A DNA stretch of 53,278 nucleotides from the NCBI GenBank assembly GCA_026692845.1, contig JAPLNM010000050.1, forward strand, positions 1-53,278. Reading direction: 5' to 3'. The notes beneath the pieces were generated by a model. That model had not been told where the DNA came from and searched no databases. It saw only the letters and a list, made by a program, of their open reading frames with translations. The translations under genes and the position numbers were made by a program. Shown here one piece after another: positions 34,465-42,337 of this stretch (the stretch's first letter is position 1; each line of letters starts with the position of its first letter). Origin of the DNA: Planctomycetota bacterium. GTDB lineage: Bacteria > Planctomycetota > Planctomycetia > Pirellulales > Pirellulaceae.

Positions 34465-35517
34465 ATGCAAGCATTCCTTCACACGGTGGCATCTTCTGGT
34501 CATCGAGAGGTTTTATTGGAATCCGATGCATTGGCAGGGGGGGGCCGTCGGGAGGCGGACGTTCGGTATGTGCACCGCTGGTGGCCCAGCGACGCGTCGG
34601 CATGGGGTGCGCTGACGATTGTCCATGGTTTTGGGGATCATGGTGGGCGTTTTGAGGGGATGGCGACGAGTCTTGCGAGTTTTGGTTTGGCCGTAACGGC
34701 GGTGGATTTGATTGGACATGGGCGTTCGCCGGGTCGACGAGGGGTGATCGATTCGTATGAACAGTTGCTCGACGAGGTAGAGGCTTCTGTCGAGTTGTCC
34801 ACGAAGCGTTGGCCTGGGGTTCCGCAGTTTCTCTTTGGGCAGAGCATGGGTGGGAATTTGGTCATCAATTGGCTGTTGCGCCGCGCGAACCGAGCGAGTT
34901 TTTTGCGCGGCGCGATCGTCGCAGCGCCGTTGCTCAGGGCTTGTTGTATGCCGCAGGAAAAGTACATGCGTGCAGGAAGGTGGCTTGCGGATCGGATGCC
35001 GAATTTTCGCTTGCCGACACCTTCGAGGGTCGAGTGGTTGTGTGCAGAGCGTCGGGCACAGGACGCTTATCTTCGCGATCCGTTGGTCCATCGGACGATG
35101 TCCTTGCGGCTTGCGACGAGTTTGGTCGACAGTGGGCTTTGGGCCATGGAGCGGGCTGGGGAATTGACAGTATCGAGTCTATTGCTTCATGGTTCAGAGG
35201 ATCGATTGACGTGTCCGAAGGCGACCGAGGAGTTTGCGCGTCGGGCGGGTCCTTTTGCTGATTTTCTTTTGTGCCAAGGCTGTCGGCACGAGTTGCATGA
35301 GGAGGCTCCCCGGGAGTATCTTTTCGAAACCTTGGCCCATTGGGCCAAGAACCGATGCATTGAGGCTTGGGTTGCCCCTTGGAATTCCCGGCATCATTTC
35401 CGGTCGAATTCAAGGTCTCTTGGGGATTCGCCTCGAATCTCTGGGCAAACAGTCCTGTTGCCCCATGCATCTATTGAGGGAATGGCTCAGGGGTCCTATA
35501 CTGCACCGGGTCTATAG
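34465..35517 (+). CDS. Alpha/beta hydrolase (monoacylglycerol-lipase-like)
   Basis: A 350-residue serine hydrolase. Seen: the oxyanion-hole region TIVHGFGDHGGRFEGMA, DLIGHGRSPGRRG, the nucleophile elbow FLFGQSMGGNLV, the Asp in LLLHGSEDRLTCP and the catalytic His in CRHELHEEAPRE. This matches lysophospholipase/monoglyceride lipase proteins of the hydrolase_4 group. About 60 residues after the core (from KNRCIEAW) form a tail not found in that core. There is no obvious signal peptide. ATG 34465 is preferred over a TTG at 34435. Confidence 0.85.
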   Translation: MQAFLHTVASSGHREVLLESDALAGGGRREADVRYVHRWWPSDASAWGALTIVHGFGDHGGRFEGMATSLASFGLAVTAVDLIGHGRSPGRRGVIDSYEQLLDEVEASVELSTKRWPGVPQFLFGQSMGGNLVINWLLRRANRASFLRGAIVAAPLLRACCMPQEKYMRAGRWLADRMPNFRLPTPSRVEWLCAERRAQDAYLRDPLVHRTMSLRLATSLVDSGLWAMERAGELTVSSLLLHGSEDRLTCPKATEEFARRAGPFADFLLCQGCRHELHEEAPREYLFETLAHWAKNRCIEAWVAPWNSRHHFRSNSRSLGDSPRISGQTVLLPHASIEGMAQGSYTAPGL

Positions 35518-35572
35518 AACTATTGTCCTTCGGACGGACGACTTGATCCCTCCATAGCCCCAGTTGACGCGT

Positions 35573-36421
35573 ATGAAAAGCGAACGTAGTCAGATCCAAG
35601 AGTCGGAGCTTTTGGCTGACAAGATCGAACAGCGGTTTGCCCAGATCAAGCCCTATCTTCCTGCATTGCTGGGACTTGGCGGAGCTATGGTGCTCGGTTT
35701 GCTCGGCTATGGCGTGTACACCAGCCAGCAGGAAGGCCGTGCCGCTCGGGCGTGGACCGATTTCTATTTCTCGGATACGTCACCGCAGGACCTTGAGGCC
35801 ATCGCAAGCGACTTTTCCGACACCTCGGCCGGGACCTGGGCTAAGTTGACCGCCGGCGATGCGAACATGGCCAAGGGTCTTGAGAAGTGGAATGTCGATC
35901 GAACGGTTGGCGAACAATACTTCCAGCAGGCACTCGACGACTATCGCGCGGCGAGCAAAGCATCGACCGAGCCATTTACACGTGGCCGAGCGATGTTCGG
36001 CGTCGCCCAGTCGCTCGAAGGTCTCGGCGAACGCAAAGAATCGATCTTGGAGTACAAGCGTCTGATTACCGAGGGGGTCTCTGAGGACATCGTCGCAGAG
36101 TCGAAGCGTCGCTTGACCTGGCTCGAAGGTCGTGATGCCGAGACGTTTTTTGCTTGGTACCGCGAGCGGACCGACACAGTACCAAGTCCGTCAGGGGCCT
36201 CGGGTCTGCCAGGCGGCCTGGGTTTGCCAGGGGCTTTGGGGCTACCAGGGGCTTCGGGACTGCCGAACATCCCAGGCTTGCCCGATTTCGCGTTCCCGCC
36301 TACAAGCAAGCCGGCACCGCCAATCGAGACGGCACCTGCAAGCGAGCCGGCACCTGCAATCGAGCCGGCACCTGCAAGCGAGCCGGCACCTGCAACCGAG
36401 CCCTCTGCACCGAAGCCTTAA
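35573..36421 (+). CDS. Membrane-anchored TPR-like protein with Pro/Ala-rich tail
   Basis: A 282-residue protein with one membrane segment near residues 29-47 (PALLGLGGAMVLGLLGYGVY) and a helical region of tetratricopeptide type (GEQYFQQALDDYRAASKAS, RAMFGVAQSLEGLGERKESI, EYKRLIT). This layout resembles YfgM-like proteins, which sit at the translocon, but the match is by architecture only. The C-terminal 85 residues are low complexity: GLPG-type repeats (SGLPGGLGLPGALGLPG), then EPAPAS-type repeats from an 18-bp unit. rluD follows 18 bp later, so cotranscription is likely. Confidence 0.75.
   Translation: MKSERSQIQESELLADKIEQRFAQIKPYLPALLGLGGAMVLGLLGYGVYTSQQEGRAARAWTDFYFSDTSPQDLEAIASDFSDTSAGTWAKLTAGDANMAKGLEKWNVDRTVGEQYFQQALDDYRAASKASTEPFTRGRAMFGVAQSLEGLGERKESILEYKRLITEGVSEDIVAESKRRLTWLEGRDAETFFAWYRERTDTVPSPSGASGLPGGLGLPGALGLPGASGLPNIPGLPDFAFPPTSKPAPPIETAPASEPAPAIEPAPASEPAPATEPSAPKP
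36310..36402 (+). repeat. 18-bp in-frame repeats encoding EPAPAS
   Basis: About five units of the type GAGCCGGCACCTGCAAGC, with small variations, encode the EPAPAS/EPAPAI/EPAPAT tail of the membrane-anchored protein. Confidence 0.9.
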
Positions 36422-36439
36422 GGCAGCAATGATGGTACT

Positions 36440-37711
36440 GTGAGTAAACGTTCCAAGAACCGATCAAATCCATCCCAAGCCGAGTCTGATTCCACGGATT
36501 TATCGTCCAAAGCAACGGTCGGCTCGGGGGTAACCTCTGGCAAGTGGTTGCCGCTCGATGAGCTTGTCGAGCCGGATCTTTTAGATGCTGAGTCTTTGGA
36601 TCCGGAATCTTTAGACGCAGGCGAGCCCTCAGACACAGCATCGCCCGAGGAGCCTCTTGGGGGCGCTGGGATCAAGAAGGTTTTCGAGCGGTTGGTTTTT
36701 ACCGTCGAGCCCGAGCATGCGAACCTGCGGATCGATTTGTATTTGACGTTGAAGATCGATGGCTACAGTCGAGTGTTTCTACGTCGGGTGCTCACGCAGG
36801 GGTTTGTGCGAGTCGACGGTCGTGAGGTAAAGCCTGCGTTTCATGTGGTTCCTGGGCAACAGATCGAGGTAAACGATTTACCCCCGGCGCCGCAAGACGG
36901 ACCGATTCCCGAGGCGATCGCGTTGGATATTTTGTATGAGGACGAGTCGATCGTCGCGATCAACAAGTTCCCTGGGATGGTGGTCCATCCGGCCAAGGGG
37001 CATTGGTCGGGGACCCTCACGGCGGCCTTGGCCCATCATTTCAAGCAGTTAAGCGACGCCGGAGGGCCTACACGACCGGGGATCGTCCATCGTCTAGACC
37101 GCGAGACCAGCGGTGTGATCCTGATTGCCAAGACCAACGAGGTGCATTACAAGCTCTGTGCGCAGTTCGAGGCAAGGCAGGTTCAAAAGACCTACGTAGC
37201 GATCGTTACCGGTTCGCTTGATCGCGATCGAGATCGGATCATCCAGCCCATCGGTCATCATCCCTACCAACGCGAGAAGATGGCCATACGCAGTGGGCAT
37301 CCGAGCAGTCGTTATGCGGAAACCCAGTTCGAGGTCACCCAAAGATTTCCTGGATATGCGTTGTTGAAAGTTTCGCCAAAGACCGGGCGGACCCACCAGA
37401 TCCGTTTGCATCTAGCACACATTGGCTGTCCTGTGTTGTGCGATCGTCTTTATGGTGGGCACTCGGAGATTCGTCTCGGGCAGTTGCTTCGACGCTCGGC
37501 GCGAGGGTTGCCCCTGCGGCCTGAGGACACGCAAACGGTTTTAGCGCGTCATGCGCTTCATGCGTTGGAAATCGAGTTCGAGCATCCCAAGACCAACAAG
37601 AGGCTCACGATCGCCGCGCCGCTACCGCTCGACATGCAGCGCGTGGTGGACATTTTGCAGCAAGGCGACGCGTACGACGCGTCGGGAGTTTGCGGGACCT
37701 CGGGCGCCTAG
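36440..37711 (+). CDS. rluD: RluD-type 23S rRNA pseudouridine synthase
   Basis: A 423-residue RluA-family enzyme that isomerises uridines in RNA; RluD itself modifies helix 69 of 23S rRNA. After about 85 non-conserved acidic residues comes an S4 RNA-binding domain (LRIDLYLTLKIDGYSRVFLR, GFVRVDGREVKP). The catalytic domain follows with GIVHRLDRETSGVILIAKT (Asp220 in HRLD) and TGRTHQIRLHLAHIGCPVL. The start is GTG at 36440. Whether it is RluD rather than RluC or RluA cannot be settled by eye; the S4 domain excludes simple RluA. Confidence 0.88.
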   Translation: MSKRSKNRSNPSQAESDSTDLSSKATVGSGVTSGKWLPLDELVEPDLLDAESLDPESLDAGEPSDTASPEEPLGGAGIKKVFERLVFTVEPEHANLRIDLYLTLKIDGYSRVFLRRVLTQGFVRVDGREVKPAFHVVPGQQIEVNDLPPAPQDGPIPEAIALDILYEDESIVAINKFPGMVVHPAKGHWSGTLTAALAHHFKQLSDAGGPTRPGIVHRLDRETSGVILIAKTNEVHYKLCAQFEARQVQKTYVAIVTGSLDRDRDRIIQPIGHHPYQREKMAIRSGHPSSRYAETQFEVTQRFPGYALLKVSPKTGRTHQIRLHLAHIGCPVLCDRLYGGHSEIRLGQLLRRSARGLPLRPEDTQTVLARHALHALEIEFEHPKTNKRLTIAAPLPLDMQRVVDILQQGDAYDASGVCGTSGA

Positions 37712-37909
37712 ACACACTCGGGGTCTTCAAATGGCTTAGGCGTGAAAAACCTAAGTAAATCCCATGAGATTTCGCTTAGCAAGCCAGCTTGTCTGTGAGA
37801 ATTTCGCACCTTGACCAGCGGTTTCTTTGTCGGTGGCCTTGTCAAAGCCCGGCGAATGCGAAAGATACACAGCGTCCTGTCGACCCATTGTCTGAAAAGG
37901 AACCCATCC

Positions 37910-38527
37910 GTGAACGATTTGTCGAGTTTTCCTCCCATCCATAACGCTTCTGCTTATCAAGGCTACCAACGCCAGCGTCAGATGACCCTCGGGGATTTGC
38001 TGCTAGAGAATCGGATCGTCTTTTTGCAAGGCGAGATCTACTCTGGTAACGCCAACGAGTTGGTCATGAAGCTGCTTTACCTTCAGAGCGAGAACCGCCG
38101 CAAGGACATCCATTTTTACATCAACTCCCCAGGGGGCGAGGTCCGAGCGACCCTTGCGATCTATGACACGATGCAGATGGTTTCGTGTCCTATCGCCACT
38201 TACTGTGTCGGCGAGGCAGCAAGCGGCGCGGCCGTCTTGCTCGCCGGTGGAACGGCAGGCAAGCGTTATTGCTTGCCCAACAGCACGGTGATGGTCCACC
38301 AACCCCACGGTGGAGTGCGTGGTCAAGTCTCCGACATCGAGATCCAGGCCAAGGAGATTCTCAGGCTCCGCGCCCAGCTCAATGACATTCTCTCGAAGCA
38401 CACCGGCAAGTCGGCAGATCAAATCGCCGTCGACACCGATCGAGATTTCTTCTTGACCGCCTTGGAAGCCAAGGCGTACGGAATTGTCGATGAAATCTTG
38501 ATCAAGCAAGTTCAGGAAGATAAGTAG
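37910..38527 (+). CDS. clpP: ATP-dependent Clp protease proteolytic subunit, first copy
   Basis: A 205-residue ClpP, the barrel-shaped serine peptidase that works with ClpX or ClpA. The triad is visible: Ser105 (GEAASGAAVLL), His130 (MVHQPHGG) and Asp179 (DTDRDFF). The residue after the Ser is Gly where most ClpPs have Met (ASMGA). Also seen are INSPGGEVRATLAIYDTMQ and YGIVDEIL. The start is GTG at 37910, preceded by AAAAGGA; an ATG at 37855 is in frame but adds non-family sequence. A second clpP lies 45 bp downstream. Confidence 0.94.
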   Translation: MNDLSSFPPIHNASAYQGYQRQRQMTLGDLLLENRIVFLQGEIYSGNANELVMKLLYLQSENRRKDIHFYINSPGGEVRATLAIYDTMQMVSCPIATYCVGEAASGAAVLLAGGTAGKRYCLPNSTVMVHQPHGGVRGQVSDIEIQAKEILRLRAQLNDILSKHTGKSADQIAVDTDRDFFLTALEAKAYGIVDEILIKQVQEDK

Positions 38528-38572
38528 TCCCCAAGGCATTCAGCCCAACGATAGGTAGTTTGAGGAAAACCC

Positions 38573-39175
38573 ATGCCAATGATCCCTTATGTCATCGAAA
38601 AGTCCGGTCGCGAAGAACGCGTGTACGATATCTACAGTCGGCTTCTGAAGGATCGCATCATCTTCCTGGGGACCGATGTCAACGATGAAATCGCCAACGC
38701 ACTGGTCGCCCAAATGCTGTTTTTGCAGTCCGACGATCCCAAGGCCGATATCCACATGTATATCAACAGCCCTGGGGGAAGCGTCAGCGCAGGGATGGCC
38801 ATTTACGACACAATGCAGTTTGTTTCCTGCGACGTAGCGACCTATTGCATTGGCCAAGCCGCATCGATGGGGGCCGTCCTGCTGACGGCTGGAGCCCAAG
38901 GCAAGCGCTTTTCGTTGCCCAATTCGCGGATCATGATCCACCAGCCACTGGCCGGGATGCAAGGAACGGCTGAAGAAATCTCGATCCATTTGCGCGAGTT
39001 CCAGCGGACCAAGCGTAGGCTCAACGAGATCCTCATCAAGCACTGTGGACAAAGCCTTGAGAAGATCGAAAAAGATACCGATCGCGATCGGTTCATGGAC
39101 CCCGAAGAGGCCTGCTCCTACGGTTTGATCGACCGAGTGATCAGTTCGATTCCTCGGGTTGAGCCGACCGAATAG
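38573..39175 (+). CDS. clpP: ATP-dependent Clp protease proteolytic subunit, second copy
   Basis: A 200-residue ClpP with fully canonical motifs: [35 protein letters not shown] (Ser98), [15 protein letters not shown] (His123) and DTDRDRFM (Asp172). It probably assembles with the first copy into mixed or separate rings, as in other bacteria with tandem clpP genes. The two were probably cotranscribed and the transcript ends at the strong terminator at 39241. Confidence 0.97.
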   Translation: MPMIPYVIEKSGREERVYDIYSRLLKDRIIFLGTDVNDEIANALVAQMLFLQSDDPKADIHMYINSPGGSVSAGMAIYDTMQFVSCDVATYCIGQAASMGAVLLTAGAQGKRFSLPNSRIMIHQPLAGMQGTAEEISIHLREFQRTKRRLNEILIKHCGQSLEKIEKDTDRDRFMDPEEACSYGLIDRVISSIPRVEPTE

Positions 39176-39548
39176 CATCATCGCGATGTTGGTCCTCTTG
39201 CGGCGAACCGTTAGGACCAGAATCAAGTTTGCATCTGAAAAACACAAGGCCCGTCCGCATTGCGGACCGGGCCTTGTGTTTTTTATGCGGTTGTTCCCCA
39301 CAAAACCGCGGAGGCTTTTAAAAGTTGCTAGCCCACCCAAAGGGACTTTGATTCCCTTTAGTGCGGTTTTTAAGCAAGAAAAAAAGCCCAAAGGAGACAA
39401 CCTGTCTGCTTGAACTCTGCTTCGTGGGAGATTACCCTAAGGTCCTTGAAAATCTGGATGGGGGGATATTCCGCCGCCAGATGGCTCTAAGGGTGCTTTT
39501 CCTTGCGAGCTTAATTTCCTTGGCGTTTCAATCTAGGGTGGAACAACC
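39176..39548. other. Intergenic region between clpP2 and hppA
   Basis: 373 bp. The first part holds the clpP terminator. The remaining 260 bp before hppA contain no convincing gene and should include the hppA promoter, which I cannot place with confidence. Confidence 0.7.
39241..39284 (+). terminator. Strong Rho-independent terminator after clpP2
   Basis: A long stem pairs ACACAAGGCCCGTCCGC with GCGGACCGGGCCTTGTGT (one bulged base) around a short loop and is followed by six T residues ending at 39284. It lies about 65 bp after the clpP2 stop. Confidence 0.95.
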
Positions 39549-42050
39549 ATGTCTTTGCTAAGCAGGTTTCTGAGCGGACGTTTTGGGCGTTGGTTGCTGT
39601 TGGCGGTATTTTTGGCAACCGCATCGATTCCCGGTGGTGTTTTGCTGGCACAGGAAACCGGCAAGATGCATGGCGAGGCGGACTTGGAGTTGCCCGACCT
39701 CAACGGTGCTGAGTTTATGGGAGTGCCGGGTCGAACATGGCTCATGGCGGGACTGGTCGTCTGTTTGGCCGGTTTGGTTTTCGGGTATGTCAGTTACAAC
39801 CAACTCAAGAACATGCCGGTTCACAAGAGCATGCTCGAGGTTTCCGAATTGATCTATGAGACATGCAAAACTTACTTGTTGACGCAGGGCAAATTTTTGG
39901 CTGGGCTTTGGGTAGTCATTGCCGTGGTGATGGTCTTGTACTTTGGGATATTGCAGCAGCAACCGGTGCCCAAGGTCATCATCATCGTGTTGTTTAGCAT
40001 CATTGGGATTCTAGGCAGTTACATGGTGGCTTGGTTTGGAATCCGGGTCAACACATTTGCCAATTCGCGAACGGCCCATGCGAGTCTCATGGGGATGCCT
40101 TATCCGGTCTATGCGATACCCTTGAAGGCCGGGATGAGCATAGGCATGATGCTCATTAGCGTCGAGCTTTTTTTGATGCTGTGCATTATGTTGTTTTTGC
40201 CGCGCGACTATGCGGGGGCATGTTTCATCGGATTTGCAATTGGGGAGAGTCTCGGCGCTGCGGCCCTGCGAATCGCCGGTGGTATTTTTACCAAGATTGC
40301 CGATATCGGCTCGGACTTGATGAAGATCGAGTTCAAGATCAAGGAAGACGATGCGCGGAATCCGGGAGTCATCGCCGACTGCACGGGGGACAACGCGGGG
40401 GATTCGGTCGGCCCGAGTGCCGATGGTTTTGAGACCTATGGCGTTACCGGGGTGGCGTTGATCACCTTTATTCTGCTGGCGATCACCCAGAGGTCGGCCG
40501 GGGAGAACTACGAGCAGATTCAGGTCAAGCTCTTGGTATGGCTCTTTGTGATGCGGGCGATGATGATCATCACGTCGGTCGCTGCTTATTACTTCAACGA
40601 GCTTTGGACGAAGGCTCGGTATGCGGATTCCAAGAAGATGGATTTCGAGATGCCCCTGACCCGATTGGTTTGGGTCACGAGTGTCCTTTCTGTGCTTACT
40701 ACGTTCGTTTTCTCCTATCTCCTGATCCCAGATCTGGGTGGAAATCAGAATCTTTGGTGGCAGCTTTCCTCGATTATTTCCTGCGGTACCCTTGCCGGTG
40801 CGATCATTCCGGAGTTGGTCAAGGTCTTTACTTCGACCTCCTCGGCACACGTTCATGAGGTGGTTACCAGCAGCCAAGAGGGTGGGCCATCGTTGAACAT
40901 TCTTTCGGGATTGGTCGCCGGTAACTTTTCCTGCCTGTGGCTCGGAGCGAGCATCACGGGGCTTATGGCAGTCGCTTACTGGATCTCCACGATGGGTGGA
41001 GCAGACGGTGGACTTTCGGCCTTGATGGTCGCTCCGGCGGTTTTCGCCTTCGGCCTTGTCGCCTTTGGATTTCTAGGGATGGGACCCGTGACGATCGCTG
41101 TCGATTCGTATGGTCCGGTGACCGATAACGCGCAGAGCGTTTACGAGCTTTCGCTGATCGAAACGATTCCGAACATCAAGTCCGAATTGAAGAACGACTT
41201 CGGGATCGATGCGGATTTCGAGACGGCCAAGCATCTGCTTGAAGAGAATGACGGGGCGGGCAACACGTTCAAAGCAACGGCCAAGCCGGTTCTCATCGGG
41301 ACTGCCGTCGTGGGTGCAACGACGATGATTTTCTCGATCATCATGGGCTTGACCGACGGACTTAACGACCCCGTGGCGATCGCCAAGCTTTCGCTTTTGC
41401 ATGCTCCTTTTGTTTTGGGGCTGATCTCCGGAGGTGCGATCATCTATTGGTTTACAGGTGCATCGATCCAAGCAGTCACCACCGGAGCTTATCGTGCCGT
41501 CGAGTTCATCAAGAGGAACATCAAGCTCGATGGGGTGACCAAGGCGAGCATCGAGGACTCCAAAAAGGTAGTCGAGATATGCACGGTTTTCGCTCAGAAC
41601 GGGATGTTCAACATCTTTATGGCCGTGTTCTTTGTGACCCTGGGCTTGGCGTTCATCGAACCGTTTTTCTTCATCGGCTATCTGTTCTCGATTGCGATCT
41701 TCGGGTTGTACCAAGCGATCTTCATGGCCAATGCCGGGGGTGCTTGGGACAATGCCAAGAAGATTGTCGAGGTCGAGATGAAGATGAAGGGTACACCGCT
41801 GCATGACGCGACAGTCGTTGGGGATACCGTCGGGGATCCGTTCAAGGACACTTCGAGCGTTGCGCTCAATCCGGTGATCAAGTTCACGACCCTATTTGGA
41901 CTCTTGGCAGTGGCTTTGGCCGTCGAGATGGAAAAGAAGCAGGGACCCGCCCTGACGATGGCTTGTGCCTGCCTGTTCTGTACGATTGCAGCGTATTTCC
42001 TATGGAGATCCTTCTACGGGATGCGGATTCGCAAGTCGCTGGCCGACTGA
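39549..42050 (+). CDS. hppA: Divergent membrane-bound pyrophosphatase (ion pump) HppA
   Basis: An 833-residue membrane pyrophosphatase coupling PPi hydrolysis to H+ or Na+ transport. It begins with an extra signal-like segment (WLLLAVFLATASIPGGVLLA), then about 16 membrane helices. The PPi/metal site is recognisable but altered: GGIFTKIADIGSDLMKIEF, KEDDARNPGVIADCTGDNAG, SADGFETYG. Canonical proteins read DVGADLVGK and [23 protein letters not shown], so there is a one-residue deletion and several changes. The C-terminal site (GGAWDNAKK, VVGDTVGDPFKDTS) is intact. GNTFKATAKP has Lys at residue 575 where K+-dependent pumps have Ala, suggesting K+ independence. A divergent subfamily with these features is known; which ion is pumped cannot be read here. 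Confidence 0.9.
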   Translation: MSLLSRFLSGRFGRWLLLAVFLATASIPGGVLLAQETGKMHGEADLELPDLNGAEFMGVPGRTWLMAGLVVCLAGLVFGYVSYNQLKNMPVHKSMLEVSELIYETCKTYLLTQGKFLAGLWVVIAVVMVLYFGILQQQPVPKVIIIVLFSIIGILGSYMVAWFGIRVNTFANSRTAHASLMGMPYPVYAIPLKAGMSIGMMLISVELFLMLCIMLFLPRDYAGACFIGFAIGESLGAAALRIAGGIFTKIADIGSDLMKIEFKIKEDDARNPGVIADCTGDNAGDSVGPSADGFETYGVTGVALITFILLAITQRSAGENYEQIQVKLLVWLFVMRAMMIITSVAAYYFNELWTKARYADSKKMDFEMPLTRLVWVTSVLSVLTTFVFSYLLIPDLGGNQNLWWQLSSIISCGTLAGAIIPELVKVFTSTSSAHVHEVVTSSQEGGPSLNILSGLVAGNFSCLWLGASITGLMAVAYWISTMGGADGGLSALMVAPAVFAFGLVAFGFLGMGPVTIAVDSYGPVTDNAQSVYELSLIETIPNIKSELKNDFGIDADFETAKHLLEENDGAGNTFKATAKPVLIGTAVVGATTMIFSIIMGLTDGLNDPVAIAKLSLLHAPFVLGLISGGAIIYWFTGASIQAVTTGAYRAVEFIKRNIKLDGVTKASIEDSKKVVEICTVFAQNGMFNIFMAVFFVTLGLAFIEPFFFIGYLFSIAIFGLYQAIFMANAGGAWDNAKKIVEVEMKMKGTPLHDATVVGDTVGDPFKDTSSVALNPVIKFTTLFGLLAVALAVEMEKKQGPALTMACACLFCTIAAYFLWRSFYGMRIRKSLAD

Positions 42051-42080
42051 GAAGTCATCGGATCGAATGGATTGGGTGCT

Positions 42081-42180
42081 ATACAAAGCGGCCTGCCGTT
42101 ATACAAAGCGGCCTGCCGTTATACAAAGCGGCCTGCCGTTTCACAAAGCGGCCTACCGTTATACAAAGCGGCCTGCCGGG
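42081..42180. repeat. 20-bp tandem repeat, five copies, containing a terminator arm
   Basis: Five contiguous units of ATACAAAGCGGCCTGCCGTT start at 42081, 42101, 42121, 42141 and 42161. The first three are identical, the fourth differs at three positions and the fifth ends GGG. Each contains AAGCGGCC, the 5' arm of the downstream terminator. Confidence 0.97.
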
Positions 42181-42206
42181 GGGACTTCCCTGGGCGGGCC
42201 GCTTTT
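42166..42206 (+). terminator. Rho-independent terminator after hppA
   Basis: AAGCGGCC (42166-42173) pairs with GGCCGCTT (42197-42204); an inner GGGG/CCC helix and TTTT at 42203-42206 complete the hairpin. The other four upstream repeat units carry the same 5' arm and could pair alternatively with the single 3' arm. Confidence 0.75.
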
Positions 42207-42337
42207 GCTTGCATTTTACTAGTAATTTGCCGAATATCCGGCTTGGAAAGGCCCAAAAAACTTGTCCCATGAGGGTTCGTGATCTACGATAACGCAGTTA
42301 AAAAGATTTGGTATTTTGAATTCTAAGGGCCAGTCGC

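Noticed and set aside
41965-42292. Plus-strand open frames through the 20-bp repeats after hppA
   Set aside because: Only repeat translations (CRYTKRPAV type). The segment is better explained as a terminator with duplicated arms.
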